Source: Deltaproteobacteria bacterium (lineage in GTDB: Bacteria; Desulfobacterota; Dissulfuribacteria; Dissulfuribacterales; QOAL01). From it: a stretch of 13,784 bases of DNA. A program made the translations under genes and the position numbers. Below are positions 7,176 through 13,651 of this stretch, one piece after another (position 1 is the stretch's first letter; the number at the start of each line of letters is the position of its first letter). The stretch spans positions 1 through 13,784 of the forward strand of contig JALSKY010000172.1 in the NCBI GenBank assembly GCA_026988585.1, read 5' to 3'. The notes below the pieces were generated by a model that was not told where the DNA came from, searched no databases, and worked only from the letters and a program-made list of their open reading frames with translations.

Positions 7176-7607
7176 TTACCTGCCCTGTTTCGCCTGTTTC
7201 AACGGATGGAGCCGGTTGGGAAAGGCCTGCTCCAGCAACTGTAGCCCTTTTTGTACAGAGAACAGCAGGCTCTGACAATGGGATTCTGCCGCAAGCTCAC
7301 CATCTTCTTTCTCATCTTCTCCCATGTTCTGCTCCCTGCAGGAACAGAGAATTTCTGCAAGCTCTGCAGCCTTGGAGCTGTCAGGCATGAGATCCCGAAG
7401 GTGGCGTTCAAAACTTGGCTGTTTCATTGCGAAAAAATCTGCATCGACTCCAGGCAGTGCAGCATCCACCGCCTTTGTCATGGCAACTATCGCCTCTCTG
7501 CCTTTGGAGTATGCATCTTCATACTGCCTGGATGCCATGGCCTTCCGGGCATCTTCCAGGTTTATCTCAGCATACCTTAGGAATGAATAGGTCCTGATAA
7601 GACTCAT
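7176..7607 (-). CDS. Small helical protein of unknown function, possibly HEPN-like
   Basis: This 143-residue protein is predicted mostly alpha-helical. I do not recognise a named family. The N-terminal pattern, YAEINLEDARKAMASRQYED followed by a GREAIVAMTKAVDAAL stretch, resembles the helical start of HEPN or TPR-like small proteins. There is no clear R-x4-6-H catalytic motif, so HEPN is a guess. It starts with ATG overlapping the stop of the upstream 67-residue gene (ATGA at 7604-7607), indicating translational coupling, and a G-rich run about 14 nt upstream could help initiation. There is no signal peptide or membrane segment. It ends 91 bp before the TIGR03790 gene on the same strand, so all three may share a transcript. 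Confidence 0.7.
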   Translation of the reverse strand: MSLIRTYSFLRYAEINLEDARKAMASRQYEDAYSKGREAIVAMTKAVDAALPGVDADFFAMKQPSFERHLRDLMPDSSKAAELAEILCSCREQNMGEDEKEDGELAAESHCQSLLFSVQKGLQLLEQAFPNRLHPLKQAKQGR

Positions 7608-7807
7608 TGTCCGTGAGGCATTCCCCCCAGCTTCTCGTAGAATTTTCTGGATATGACCTGATCTGCTGCATCACACAGCTGGAAGAGGGCCTCGATCATA
7701 TCCAGCATCTCTCCCTGGCCATCAGGGGTCCGGTAGCCAAAATCCTCCTCCCATCGCCCGCTTTCCATATATTCTCTGTACTCGTCTATGATTTTCCGGT
7801 TAAGCAT
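7604..7807 (-). CDS. Small hypothetical protein
   Basis: This is a 67-residue acidic protein beginning MLNRKIIDEYREYMESGRWE. It has no recognised domain, no membrane segment and no signal peptide. Confidence that it is a gene comes from a strong AGGAG seven nt upstream of the ATG and the ATGA overlap with the following gene, which implies that the two products are made together. A GYRTPDGQGEMLDMIEALFQ segment in the middle looks like a loop followed by an amphipathic helix. Function unknown. Confidence 0.7.
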   Translation of the reverse strand: MLNRKIIDEYREYMESGRWEEDFGYRTPDGQGEMLDMIEALFQLCDAADQVISRKFYEKLGGMPHGQ

Positions 7808-8212
7808 TGTAACTCCTGATTATGGCTTGTATGTCTGGTCTCGTTTCCCTCGTGCCCTTACATACTTCATCCTGGGATATTAAGCTCCTTTCAGAAAGAA
7901 ATTTCAAGAAATTTTCATTTCCGTAACAGTGACCTGCATCCCACAGAGTGTTGCTGGATTAGGGTAGGGGGCATTGAAGCGCTTTATCCACATTTTTCCT
8001 TTTAGCTTCAGGAGTTGCTCCTCTGGATGGCACAGGATATTGAGCAGGGGAGAGCCGGACCGCAGAAATCGGGATAGATGAAGGAAGAGATAGACAGAGA
8101 AAAATTTGGTCAACTCTTGCATCAATGCCAGTGTTGCTGTTTCACTGTTATGGTTGCAGCATGTTTCAGGTGTTGAGATGGCAGCACCAGAGTACCCTGT
8201 TAATGGGGTTGT
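7808..8212. other. Intergenic region, no confident gene
   Basis: These 405 bases separate the FtsB-like gene from the small gene pair. A 72-codon minus-strand frame from ATG 8122 to 7904 has no ribosome-binding site and no recognisable motif, so I do not call it. A 16-codon minus-strand frame (about 7872-7822) follows an AAGGAG with 14 nt spacing and could be a leader peptide, weakly supported. No clear intrinsic terminator or promoter is evident. Confidence 0.4.
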
Positions 8213-8536
8213 TCAGTTGACAAACTTATAGAGGAGCTCATCATCCCGTACCCAGCCAAGCTCCTTTCTGATCACCCTTTCCTGGAACTCCCTGTCATCC
8301 TGAAATCTTGCAGCGTATTGTTTCAGTGCCTCATTTTCCTTCATCATCTTGACATACTGGGCATAAACTGTTGCCTTTTCCCTCTGGAGTTTTCTGTATT
8401 TCCAGACTCCATAGGGGCTTGCAGCAATCCAGGCCAGCAGCAGGATCACTGCTACGGTCCAGAATTTCCAGAAGATTCTGCTCTCTTTCTGTATTGATAC
8501 GTCCTTCTTTTTGGATGAAATTCTTCTTGGATGCAA
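8213..8536 (-). CDS. FtsB/DivIC-like septum formation initiator family protein
   Basis: This 107-residue bitopic inner-membrane protein has the FtsB/DivIC layout: a short basic cytoplasmic tail (1-20), one membrane segment (about 22-43, FWKFWTVAVILLLAWIAAS), and a coiled coil (about 46-78). It closes with a conserved C-terminal end in which FQERVIRKELGWVRDDELLYKF resembles the family's ERxARexLGmvrpgE pattern. Such proteins bridge FtsL and FtsQ in the divisome. The start is TTG at 8536; no ATG or GTG exists in the N-terminal region, and AGGA seven nt upstream supports TTG. A candidate sigma-70 promoter lies just upstream. It sits apart from other division genes; the position next to flagellar genes carries no obvious functional link. 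Confidence 0.82.
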   Translation of the reverse strand: MHPRRISSKKKDVSIQKESRIFWKFWTVAVILLLAWIAASPYGVWKYRKLQREKATVYAQYVKMMKENEALKQYAARFQDDREFQERVIRKELGWVRDDELLYKFVN

Positions 8537-8577
8537 GGGTTATTCCTGCAGTTTTTATGTTAAAACAAGTTTATAAG

Positions 8578-8607
8578 AGTGTAATGTATGAACTCATGTT
8601 TCGTCAA
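8578..8607 (-). promoter_or_regulatory. Candidate sigma-70 promoter for the FtsB-like gene
   Basis: On the minus strand TTGACG (8607-8602) and TACACT (8583-8578) are separated by 18 bp. They match five of six and four of six consensus bases. The predicted start near 8571 gives a leader of about 35 nt before the TTG start codon. Confidence 0.5.
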
Positions 8608-8996
8608 GATGGATAGGTATCGGTTCCCCAATTCTGTTTCACTACTGGGTAATCTGCTTTTTGCAGCGGTTTTCAAAATATGCACTTTTCATTCCGTTTT
8701 ATTTCATTGTTGCAGCGTCACCCTTTTCCATAAGTCCTACCGGAAATCTGAGACTCTTACTCAATTCAACTGGCCATTCGCAAGGGTGTTTCCTGCGTCA
8801 AGGAGTGTCAGGTGAAAAAAGACGATGCAGGGCAGGCGGAATCCTGGACCTGTCGGAAAAACGCAGGCACAGGCTTTAATGGCAGAGTAAACCGTTTATG
8901 CGGAATCAGGATTCATAGGTCTGTAATGCATTGCAATTCCAGAGTGATTTCATGTTTTGCAATGGCATTTAAACAGAAACTGCTTCCTTTTTTGCA
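8608..8996. other. Intergenic region downstream of flaG
   Basis: I find no convincing gene here. An inverted repeat CATTGCAA/TTGCAATG (8929-8936 and 8957-8964, 20-nt loop) lies 33 nt after the flaG stop. It lacks a T-run, so it is a doubtful terminator. No recognisable riboswitch was seen; a cyclic-di-GMP (GEMM) motif was looked for and is absent. Confidence 0.4.
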
Positions 8997-9392
8997 TCAG
9001 GCCTTTCTGTCAAAGAGGAGCCCGGACATCTCCTGAATCTTTTCAGCAAGCCTCAAGGCCTCTTCAGGAGGGATCTCCTTTATCACATCGCCGCTCTCCT
9101 TGTCTATTACCTTTATCACTGTGCGGCCTGTGGATTCATCTACGCTGAACTGCAGGCTCCTGTGCTGTATCTCTTCCAAGGCCTCCTGGGCCTTTGTCAC
9201 CAGCTCCCTGGTCTCCTTTTGGCCTGGTTGCTGGGCCGCAGTAGTACTGGTTTGGGCTTGAGCAGCCTCCCTGGTTGCATCAGGACCTCTGTGCTGGGTC
9301 TGCCTTGCCTGTCTTGCTGCCTGCCCTGTGTTTCCCCTTGCACCAAGGGCTGAGTTGTCAATATGTGTTACAGCTTCTGCTATGGAATACAT
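8997..9392 (-). CDS. flaG: FlaG family flagellar protein
   Basis: FlaG proteins accompany the filament and influence its length and structure. The protein has 131 residues. The N-terminal 60 or so are low complexity, rich in A, Q, T and R, and probably disordered. The conserved domain is C-terminal: LQFSVDESTGRTVIKVIDKE, then IKEIPPEEALRLAEKIQ, ending GLLFDRKA, all typical of the family. The ATG has GGAGG five nt upstream, within the last codons of the fliT-like gene, whose stop is 3 bp away, so the genes are translationally coupled. It is the last gene of the fliC-led cluster; in many bacteria flaG instead precedes fliD. Confidence 0.92.
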   Translation of the reverse strand: MYSIAEAVTHIDNSALGARGNTGQAARQARQTQHRGPDATREAAQAQTSTTAAQQPGQKETRELVTKAQEALEEIQHRSLQFSVDESTGRTVIKVIDKESGDVIKEIPPEEALRLAEKIQEMSGLLFDRKA

Positions 9393-9395
9393 GAT

Positions 9396-9746
9396 CTACC
9401 TCCATGTTGCCTGCCTCTCATCATAGGCGGAAAGACAGGTCCTGGTCCCCTGGCATCTCCGCATTTCTGCCAGTAGCCCCTCTTTTTTTTGGGAAATCAG
9501 CTCCATGCAACTCTTCTGCATGGCGAGAATTCTTACAGCCTCACCCTCTGAAATGGACCCTTCTGGAAGTTCCTGCTGAAAAAGTTTCTCTATCAGGAAG
9601 GCATACTCCCTCTTGAGTCTCATGAGTCTGTCATCTATCTCGTCCCGTTCCAAAACCTCAATTATCTCTTTCATGACTGCCTGTATTCTGGCGCATATCC
9701 CTGTAGCTGCCTCTCTATGTTTTCCTGTCAGTTGTATGACACTCAC
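9396..9746 (-). CDS. FliT-like flagellar chaperone (position-based)
   Basis: This 116-residue protein is predicted all-helical (long amphipathic stretches at about 10-50 and 65-100). It lies directly between fliS and flaG, where FliT, the FliD-specific export chaperone, is usually encoded. Sequence alone does not show a diagnostic FliT motif, so the name rests mainly on context, size and helicity. The start is taken as GTG at 9746 because AGGAGG (9760-9755) stands 8 nt before it. The in-frame TTG at 9752 is only 2 nt from the same site and would add two residues. The AGGAGG overlaps the fliS stop codon, implying coupled translation. Confidence 0.7.
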   Translation of the reverse strand: MSVIQLTGKHREAATGICARIQAVMKEIIEVLERDEIDDRLMRLKREYAFLIEKLFQQELPEGSISEGEAVRILAMQKSCMELISQKKEGLLAEMRRCQGTRTCLSAYDERQATWR

Positions 9747-9758
9747 TGCCAAATCCTC

Positions 9759-10217
9759 CTACAGCGCAGCCTGCAACCTGTTTGCATCCCCGCCGGTTTT
9801 CGCCTTTGGAGCCATCTCCGGCTGGCCCTTATCCTGAATGCTGCTGTTTTTTAAGGTCATCCATGCGTCTGTTACCGGGGATAGAGTGCTCAGTGCAGCC
9901 TCTATCCTTGCCGGATCATTTTTGAGATTGCCTGTCAATATCTCCCTGATACAGAAGTCATAGATGGCATTGAGATTCTCTGCAATCTCTCCTCCCTGAT
10001 CAAAATCCAGGGAGGCCTGCAGTTCGCCAAGAATGGCAATAGCCCGGCTGAACTGCTCCCCCTTGGTAGCTATCTTTCCCTGCTCCATGGCATCCATCCC
10101 CTTGCTAATGGCTGATTCAGCCGCCACGAGCAGCTTGGCCACCAGTTCCCCTGGGGTGATGGTCATTACCTCGGTCTTCTGATATGCATTGTATGCCTTC
10201 TGTGCGTATGCGTTCAT
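9759..10217 (-). CDS. fliS: Flagellar export chaperone FliS
   Basis: FliS binds the disordered C-terminus of flagellin in the cytoplasm, prevents early polymerisation and delivers it to the export gate. The 152-residue protein opens MNAYAQKAYNAYQKTEVMTI and continues TPGELVAKLL, the classic FliS N-terminus. The four-helix region continues through AIAILGELQASLDF, then IAENLNAIYDFCIREIL. A C-terminal tail of about 25 residues (QDKGQPEMAPKAKTGGDANR) is polar and probably flexible. fliD ends 26 bp upstream. The only ribosome-binding-like sequence is AGGGA at 10233-10229, 11 nt from the ATG. It lies in a stretch resembling the RAYT-associated element. Confidence 0.95.
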   Translation of the reverse strand: MNAYAQKAYNAYQKTEVMTITPGELVAKLLVAAESAISKGMDAMEQGKIATKGEQFSRAIAILGELQASLDFDQGGEIAENLNAIYDFCIREILTGNLKNDPARIEAALSTLSPVTDAWMTLKNSSIQDKGQPEMAPKAKTGGDANRLQAAL

Positions 10218-10218
10218 A

Positions 10219-10238
10219 TTTTTAGATGTCCCTGTTTT
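10219..10238 (+). repeat. RAYT-associated element, degenerate copy F (fliD-fliS spacer)
   Basis: TTTTTAGATGTCCCTGTTTT shares TGTCCCTGTTTT with copy E and the T-rich left arm, but GCC is replaced by AGA. It occupies nearly the whole 26-bp gap between fliD and fliS. On the coding strand it provides AGGGA, the likely fliS ribosome-binding site. It could be chance similarity. Confidence 0.4.
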
Positions 10239-10243
10239 CTTCT

Positions 10244-11662
10244 CTATTTGCCCTTGGAGATATATGATCTCAGATTAGCCAGGGATGAGAGCTGCTGCTC
10301 AAGCTGGCTGGATGTCTGCTGAAACTGGAGCATAAGGTCCTCCAGGGCATTGAATTGGCGCCGCAGATTTTCTTCCCGTTTCTGCAGCCTGAATCCCATC
10401 CGTTCCACCTGCTGTTCTATCTTGTCTATGGAGTTCTGGAGCCCATCGGTCTTGGCAGAAAGAATACCTGTGGAACTCTTCAGATACCCGTCAAGAAAGT
10501 CATAAAATTTCACTGCCATCCCTTTGCTGCCAGACTCATCTGCTGTGAAGAATGTGGCAACGTCATCTGGATGTTCATCCATTGCAGCGTTGAGCTTGCT
10601 GGCATCAAGGCTCAGGTGACCCGCATCATCCACCTCTATCCCAAGCCTGCTCAGGCTGTTTATAGCGGGATCAACTCCGTCCACGGTCTGATAAAGCATC
10701 CTGGACATGCTGATTTCTATTCGGCTTACGGTACTATCACCGAGAAGGGTGCCCCCCTGTTCCGTTGCTGCATTGTATGCGGTCTGCTCCCTCAGGAGGT
10801 CCACAAGGGAGTTGTACTTCTCTACAAAGGTGTTGAGCTTGTCGGTAAGCCCGCCATAACTCTTGGACGCAGTGACAGTGACCGGACTGGCAGTATCAGC
10901 CGATTTGAGATTTATAGTCATCCCATCTATGAGATCATCCATCTCGTTTGACGCTCGCTCAACAGCTATGCCGTTTACAGACAGCTGAGCATTGGCTGCA
11001 GCCTGGGTCTCGGTCAGGGTTGCGGCTGCAGGATCGGTATAAAGTGCTGACAGCCCGGATGCATCGCTGTTGTTTCCATCATCGTCCTGGACCGTAAAGG
11101 AGATGGTATTTTCTGCACCTGTCTCCTGTGCATGCAGGGTCAGGTAGTAGTTTCCGTTTCCATCGTTGATCACACCTGCTGTAACCCCGGCGTCTGCATC
11201 GTTTATGGCCTGGGCGATGCCGGAAAGGCTGTTGTTCTCTTCTGTGATCTCGATATCAACACTTTCACCACTGCCCACCTGGATGGAGAGGGTTCCGGTG
11301 CCTACCTCTGCATCAGAGCCGGAAAAAGCAGAGCTTCTAACCTGCTGGGCAGAGGCAAGCTGGGAGACAGTTATGTTATAGGTGCCAGGGAGCAGATCAT
11401 CTCCGGCAGATACCGTCAGGATATCCGTATCACTGCTGGAAGCAGAATAGGAGAGAAAATCGTTTGAATCCTTCAGGGCATTTACTGCAGATTTCAGCTC
11501 GGACATGGCACTTTTTACCAGCCCAAGGGCGGTGATCTTTGCCTGATAGCCGGCCTCCTTCTGCTGAAGGAGCATTATTGGCCTTCTTTCCAGATCCATT
11601 ATTTTTGAGATGATGGAATCTGTGTCAAGGCCGGACATGAGTCCTGATACGCCAATGCCCAT
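10244..11662 (-). CDS. fliD: Flagellar filament cap protein FliD (HAP2)
   Basis: FliD forms the cap at the filament tip that folds incoming flagellin; it is secreted through the flagellar export apparatus. It has 472 residues. The N-terminal domain begins MGIGVSGLMSGLDTDSIISK with a helical segment to about 65. A flagellin-hook IN-type segment is visible near 145-175 (SGIAQAINDADAGVTAGVIN). The C-terminal domain includes the YNSLVDLLREQTAYN and GTLLGDSTVSRI segments typical of FliD_C. It ends in a coiled coil (about 425-465). The start is preceded by AAGGAGG with 10-nt spacing. It lies 99 bp after fliC with a hairpin between and no obvious promoter of its own, so it is probably expressed by readthrough from the fliC promoter. 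Confidence 0.96.
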   Translation of the reverse strand: MGIGVSGLMSGLDTDSIISKIMDLERRPIMLLQQKEAGYQAKITALGLVKSAMSELKSAVNALKDSNDFLSYSASSSDTDILTVSAGDDLLPGTYNITVSQLASAQQVRSSAFSGSDAEVGTGTLSIQVGSGESVDIEITEENNSLSGIAQAINDADAGVTAGVINDGNGNYYLTLHAQETGAENTISFTVQDDDGNNSDASGLSALYTDPAAATLTETQAAANAQLSVNGIAVERASNEMDDLIDGMTINLKSADTASPVTVTASKSYGGLTDKLNTFVEKYNSLVDLLREQTAYNAATEQGGTLLGDSTVSRIEISMSRMLYQTVDGVDPAINSLSRLGIEVDDAGHLSLDASKLNAAMDEHPDDVATFFTADESGSKGMAVKFYDFLDGYLKSSTGILSAKTDGLQNSIDKIEQQVERMGFRLQKREENLRRQFNALEDLMLQFQQTSSQLEQQLSSLANLRSYISKGK

Positions 11663-11697
11663 CTGATTGCTGCCTCCTTGCTATTTAAAGATCGAGG

Positions 11698-11724
11698 GAG
11701 GGCTGCGAGGAATCCGCAGCCCTC
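11698..11724 (-). terminator. Strong hairpin between fliC and fliD
   Basis: There is a perfect 10-bp stem GAGGGCTGCG/CGCAGCCCTC with a 7-nt loop, 37 nt after the fliC stop. On the coding strand it is followed by CCTCGATCTTTAAA, without a proper T-run. It may therefore work as a partial terminator or as a 3' end stabiliser for fliC mRNA rather than a full stop. Either would keep fliC above fliD expression. Confidence 0.7.
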
Positions 11725-11761
11725 TTACTGTCACTTGCCTGTTATATGTCCGGTTGTTGGT

Positions 11762-13255
11762 CTATCCCTGGAGCAGTGTCAGCGCTGCCTGAGGCACTGT
11801 GTTCGCCTGGGCAAGCATTGCCGTACCAGCCTGCTGCAGGATCTGTGCCTTGGTGAGGTTTGCTGTCTCCTGAGCAAAGTCTGCATCCACGATACGGGAC
11901 TTGGCGGCAGATATGTTTTCAGAAACATTCATGAGGTTTGCTATGGTGGACTCAAAACGGTTCTGAATGGCACCAAGACCACTTCTAATCTCATCAATGG
12001 ATGCTATTGCTGCATCAATAACTGAAATGGCGTCATTGGCTCCACTCTGTGTTGAGATATCTACGCTGGTCACATAGGATGCTGTAGAACTGTTTACGTT
12101 ATTAGCAGCCGAGTTAAAAATACTACCGGCGGAATTAGCCACACTGCTGCTTGCGGTAAATGATGAATTGGAGCTAAGGGTTACAGTGCCTGCAAAAATA
12201 GTGCTGTCATCACCTCCGTCAGTCAATGTCACAGCAGTGCCACCAGCTCCAGTAACCTGTATGGTGCTACCGGTGTTACTATTTTCAAAGTTCTCAATAT
12301 TGATATCTTTACCTTCAGCCTGAGTTAGAGTTATGGTGCCTCCAGTAACCTCTGCAGTGATACCTGTCTGTCCTGTAACCTTATTGATCTCCTCAGCCAG
12401 GTTACTGAGATCGCTAGGAGTAACTGCAGCATTTACAGTAGCAGTTGTTCCACCGCTTCCAATGGTCATGCTGACAGTACCTGCACTCTGAAGATCATGA
12501 ATTGTAATCTCGTTGGTAGCTGTTGCAGTCACACCCGTATCACCAGACACTTCATTGATCTCAGAGGCTATGGTTTCTGCAGTGGCATACTGGTCTATAT
12601 CAACCGTTGCAGAACCCTTAGATCCTGAAATGGTTAGTGTCTGGGCTGCTATTGTGTTCTGTCCAACTGTAATGTTTGCCGCAGCAGCAGTACCCTGTCC
12701 TGTGCCCTGATTTGCTGATGTATTAGCTGCTGTAACAGTATTGCTTCCAAGATCCTGTGCACCTGCAGCCCTGATGGAAAAGGAGATTACCTGATTCTGC
12801 ATTGCCCCTATATGAAATTTCATATTCTGGGCATCACCGTTAAGGAGTTTTTTTCCGTTGAAGGCCGTGGTATTACGTATCCTGTCAAGCTCAGCTTGGA
12901 GCTGATTTACTTCGTCCTGCAGGCTTGCCCTGTCCGAGGCAGAGTTTGTATCATTGGCTGCCTGGACTGCCAGCTCGCGCATGCGCTGCAAGATATTAGT
13001 AGATTCCTGCAATGCTCCTTCAGCAGTCTGGGCCAAGGAGATACCGTCGTTTGCGTTTCTGACAGCCTGATTGAGCCCCCTTATCTGGGAGTTCATCCGG
13101 TCGGAAATAGCTAGACCTGCAGCATCATCCTTTGCGCTGTTGATCCTTAGACCTGAAGAGAGCCTCTGAAGAGACCTTTGGAGCAGTTTACCTGTTCCGA
13201 CAAGATTTCTCTGGGCATTGAGTGAAGAGACATTGGTGTTAACAACAAGTGCCAT
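11762..13255 (-). CDS. fliC: Flagellin
   Basis: This is the main filament subunit, 497 residues, secreted by the flagellar export system. The conserved N-terminal D0/D1 region (1-140) starts MALVVNTNVSSLNAQRNLVG and includes LSSGLRINSAKDDAAGLAIS. The C-terminal region (about 400-497) includes NVSENISAAKSRIVDADFA and ends with the hydrophobic ALTLLQG. The surface-exposed middle (about 175-395) is Thr/Ser/Ala/Gly-rich. It holds two related segments (about 224-265 and 281-322), each with an INxVxGxTGxTA pattern, like flagellin IN repeats. LQRMRELAVQAAN (89-101) keeps the residues known as the TLR5-recognised segment in enterobacterial flagellin. The ATG has GGAGG 8 nt upstream. A sigma-28 promoter and a structured leader precede it. 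Confidence 0.98.
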   Translation of the reverse strand: MALVVNTNVSSLNAQRNLVGTGKLLQRSLQRLSSGLRINSAKDDAAGLAISDRMNSQIRGLNQAVRNANDGISLAQTAEGALQESTNILQRMRELAVQAANDTNSASDRASLQDEVNQLQAELDRIRNTTAFNGKKLLNGDAQNMKFHIGAMQNQVISFSIRAAGAQDLGSNTVTAANTSANQGTGQGTAAAANITVGQNTIAAQTLTISGSKGSATVDIDQYATAETIASEINEVSGDTGVTATATNEITIHDLQSAGTVSMTIGSGGTTATVNAAVTPSDLSNLAEEINKVTGQTGITAEVTGGTITLTQAEGKDINIENFENSNTGSTIQVTGAGGTAVTLTDGGDDSTIFAGTVTLSSNSSFTASSSVANSAGSIFNSAANNVNSSTASYVTSVDISTQSGANDAISVIDAAIASIDEIRSGLGAIQNRFESTIANLMNVSENISAAKSRIVDADFAQETANLTKAQILQQAGTAMLAQANTVPQAALTLLQG

Positions 13256-13259
13256 AGTT

Positions 13260-13275
13260 CAATCCTCCATGATTG
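13260..13275 (-). promoter_or_regulatory. Hairpin over the fliC ribosome-binding site, GGA in loop (possible CsrA site)
   Basis: The coding strand reads CAATC-ATGGAG-GATTG, a 5-bp stem with a 6-nt loop that exposes GGA. The Shine-Dalgarno GGAGG (13268-13264) is partly in the loop, so a protein bound there would block translation. CsrA binding sites typically present GGA in a small hairpin loop over the Shine-Dalgarno. Confidence 0.5.
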
Positions 13276-13284
13276 TTTTTTTAT

Positions 13285-13299
13285 GGGCATCCTTTGCCC
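13285..13299 (-). promoter_or_regulatory. Upstream fliC leader hairpin with AAGGA loop (possible CsrA site)
   Basis: The coding strand reads GGGCA-AAGGA-TGCCC, a 5-bp perfect stem with a 5-nt loop containing GGA; AAGGATG also fits the known CsrA consensus core ARGGAUG. Its GGA is 24 nt from the GGA in the hairpin over the ribosome-binding site. That spacing is compatible with one CsrA dimer bridging both. Confidence 0.55.
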
Positions 13300-13340
13300 T
13301 TTTGTTATTAATCGATCCAGGGAAGTGGCTATTTGCGTTT

Positions 13341-13349
13341 TCACCTCCT
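13341..13349 (-). promoter_or_regulatory. Orphan perfect Shine-Dalgarno in the fliC leader
   Basis: AGGAGGTGA, a full-length match to the anti-Shine-Dalgarno complement, lies 85 nt upstream of the fliC start. No ATG, GTG or TTG stands at a usable distance after it. It might be a ribosome standby site, a third GGA-bearing CsrA contact, or coincidence. Confidence 0.45.
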
Positions 13350-13374
13350 GAGCCCGATTTTCCCTTTATTCACA

Positions 13375-13401
13375 GTATCGGTAAGTTGTACCGGAACTTT
13401 A
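13375..13401 (-). promoter_or_regulatory. Sigma-28 (FliA) promoter for fliC
   Basis: On the minus strand TAAAGTTC (13401-13394), an 11-bp spacer and ACCGATAC (13382-13375) match the sigma-28 consensus TAAAGTTT-N11-GCCGATAA at seven of eight and six of eight bases with exact spacing. The transcript would begin near 13367, giving a leader of about 110 nt. It most likely drives the entire fliC to flaG unit. Confidence 0.85.
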
Positions 13402-13651
13402 ATTTTGGCTTTTTCATAAAAAATTGCGTAGTAGAATGATCTATGATGATTACACTTGGCCATGAGGGGAAAATGTCCTTAAATATTATCGATAAAATGA
13501 AAAATGCAGCTCCCACCGAGAGAAAGGCAATTATCACTTAGTGTGTGGTCCCAGTTGATTCCCTTCATAGAAGAAGCTATGCTTTGTATATGGTGAGAGT
13601 GCTGTTGCAGAAGATGCTAAAGGAAAAAGAAAGAGGGATTAGATCAAGGAA
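13402..13651. other. Intergenic region between the fliC promoter and the IS481 fragment
   Basis: No confident gene is visible. A 32-codon plus-strand frame (13443-13541, MMITLGHEGKMSLNIIDKMK...) lacks a ribosome-binding site. A second short plus-strand frame runs from just after that stop to TAA at 13651-13653 and overlaps the transposase fragment. The region probably includes the left end of the insertion sequence, but I cannot define a terminal inverted repeat because the other end is outside the window. Confidence 0.4.

Noticed and set aside
7904..8122. Minus-strand 72-codon frame in the gap after the FtsB-like gene
   Set aside because: It has no ribosome-binding site and no recognisable motif, and its amino-acid composition is not persuasive.
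8740..8900. Possible cyclic-di-GMP riboswitch near GCACAGGC...GTAAACC
   Set aside because: The conserved GEMM core (ACGCAAAGCC) and its paired arms are missing.
13147..13344. Upstream frame from GTG 13344 running into fliC out of frame
   Set aside because: The GTG overlaps the Shine-Dalgarno itself, so it cannot be initiated by it, and the frame is antagonistic to fliC.
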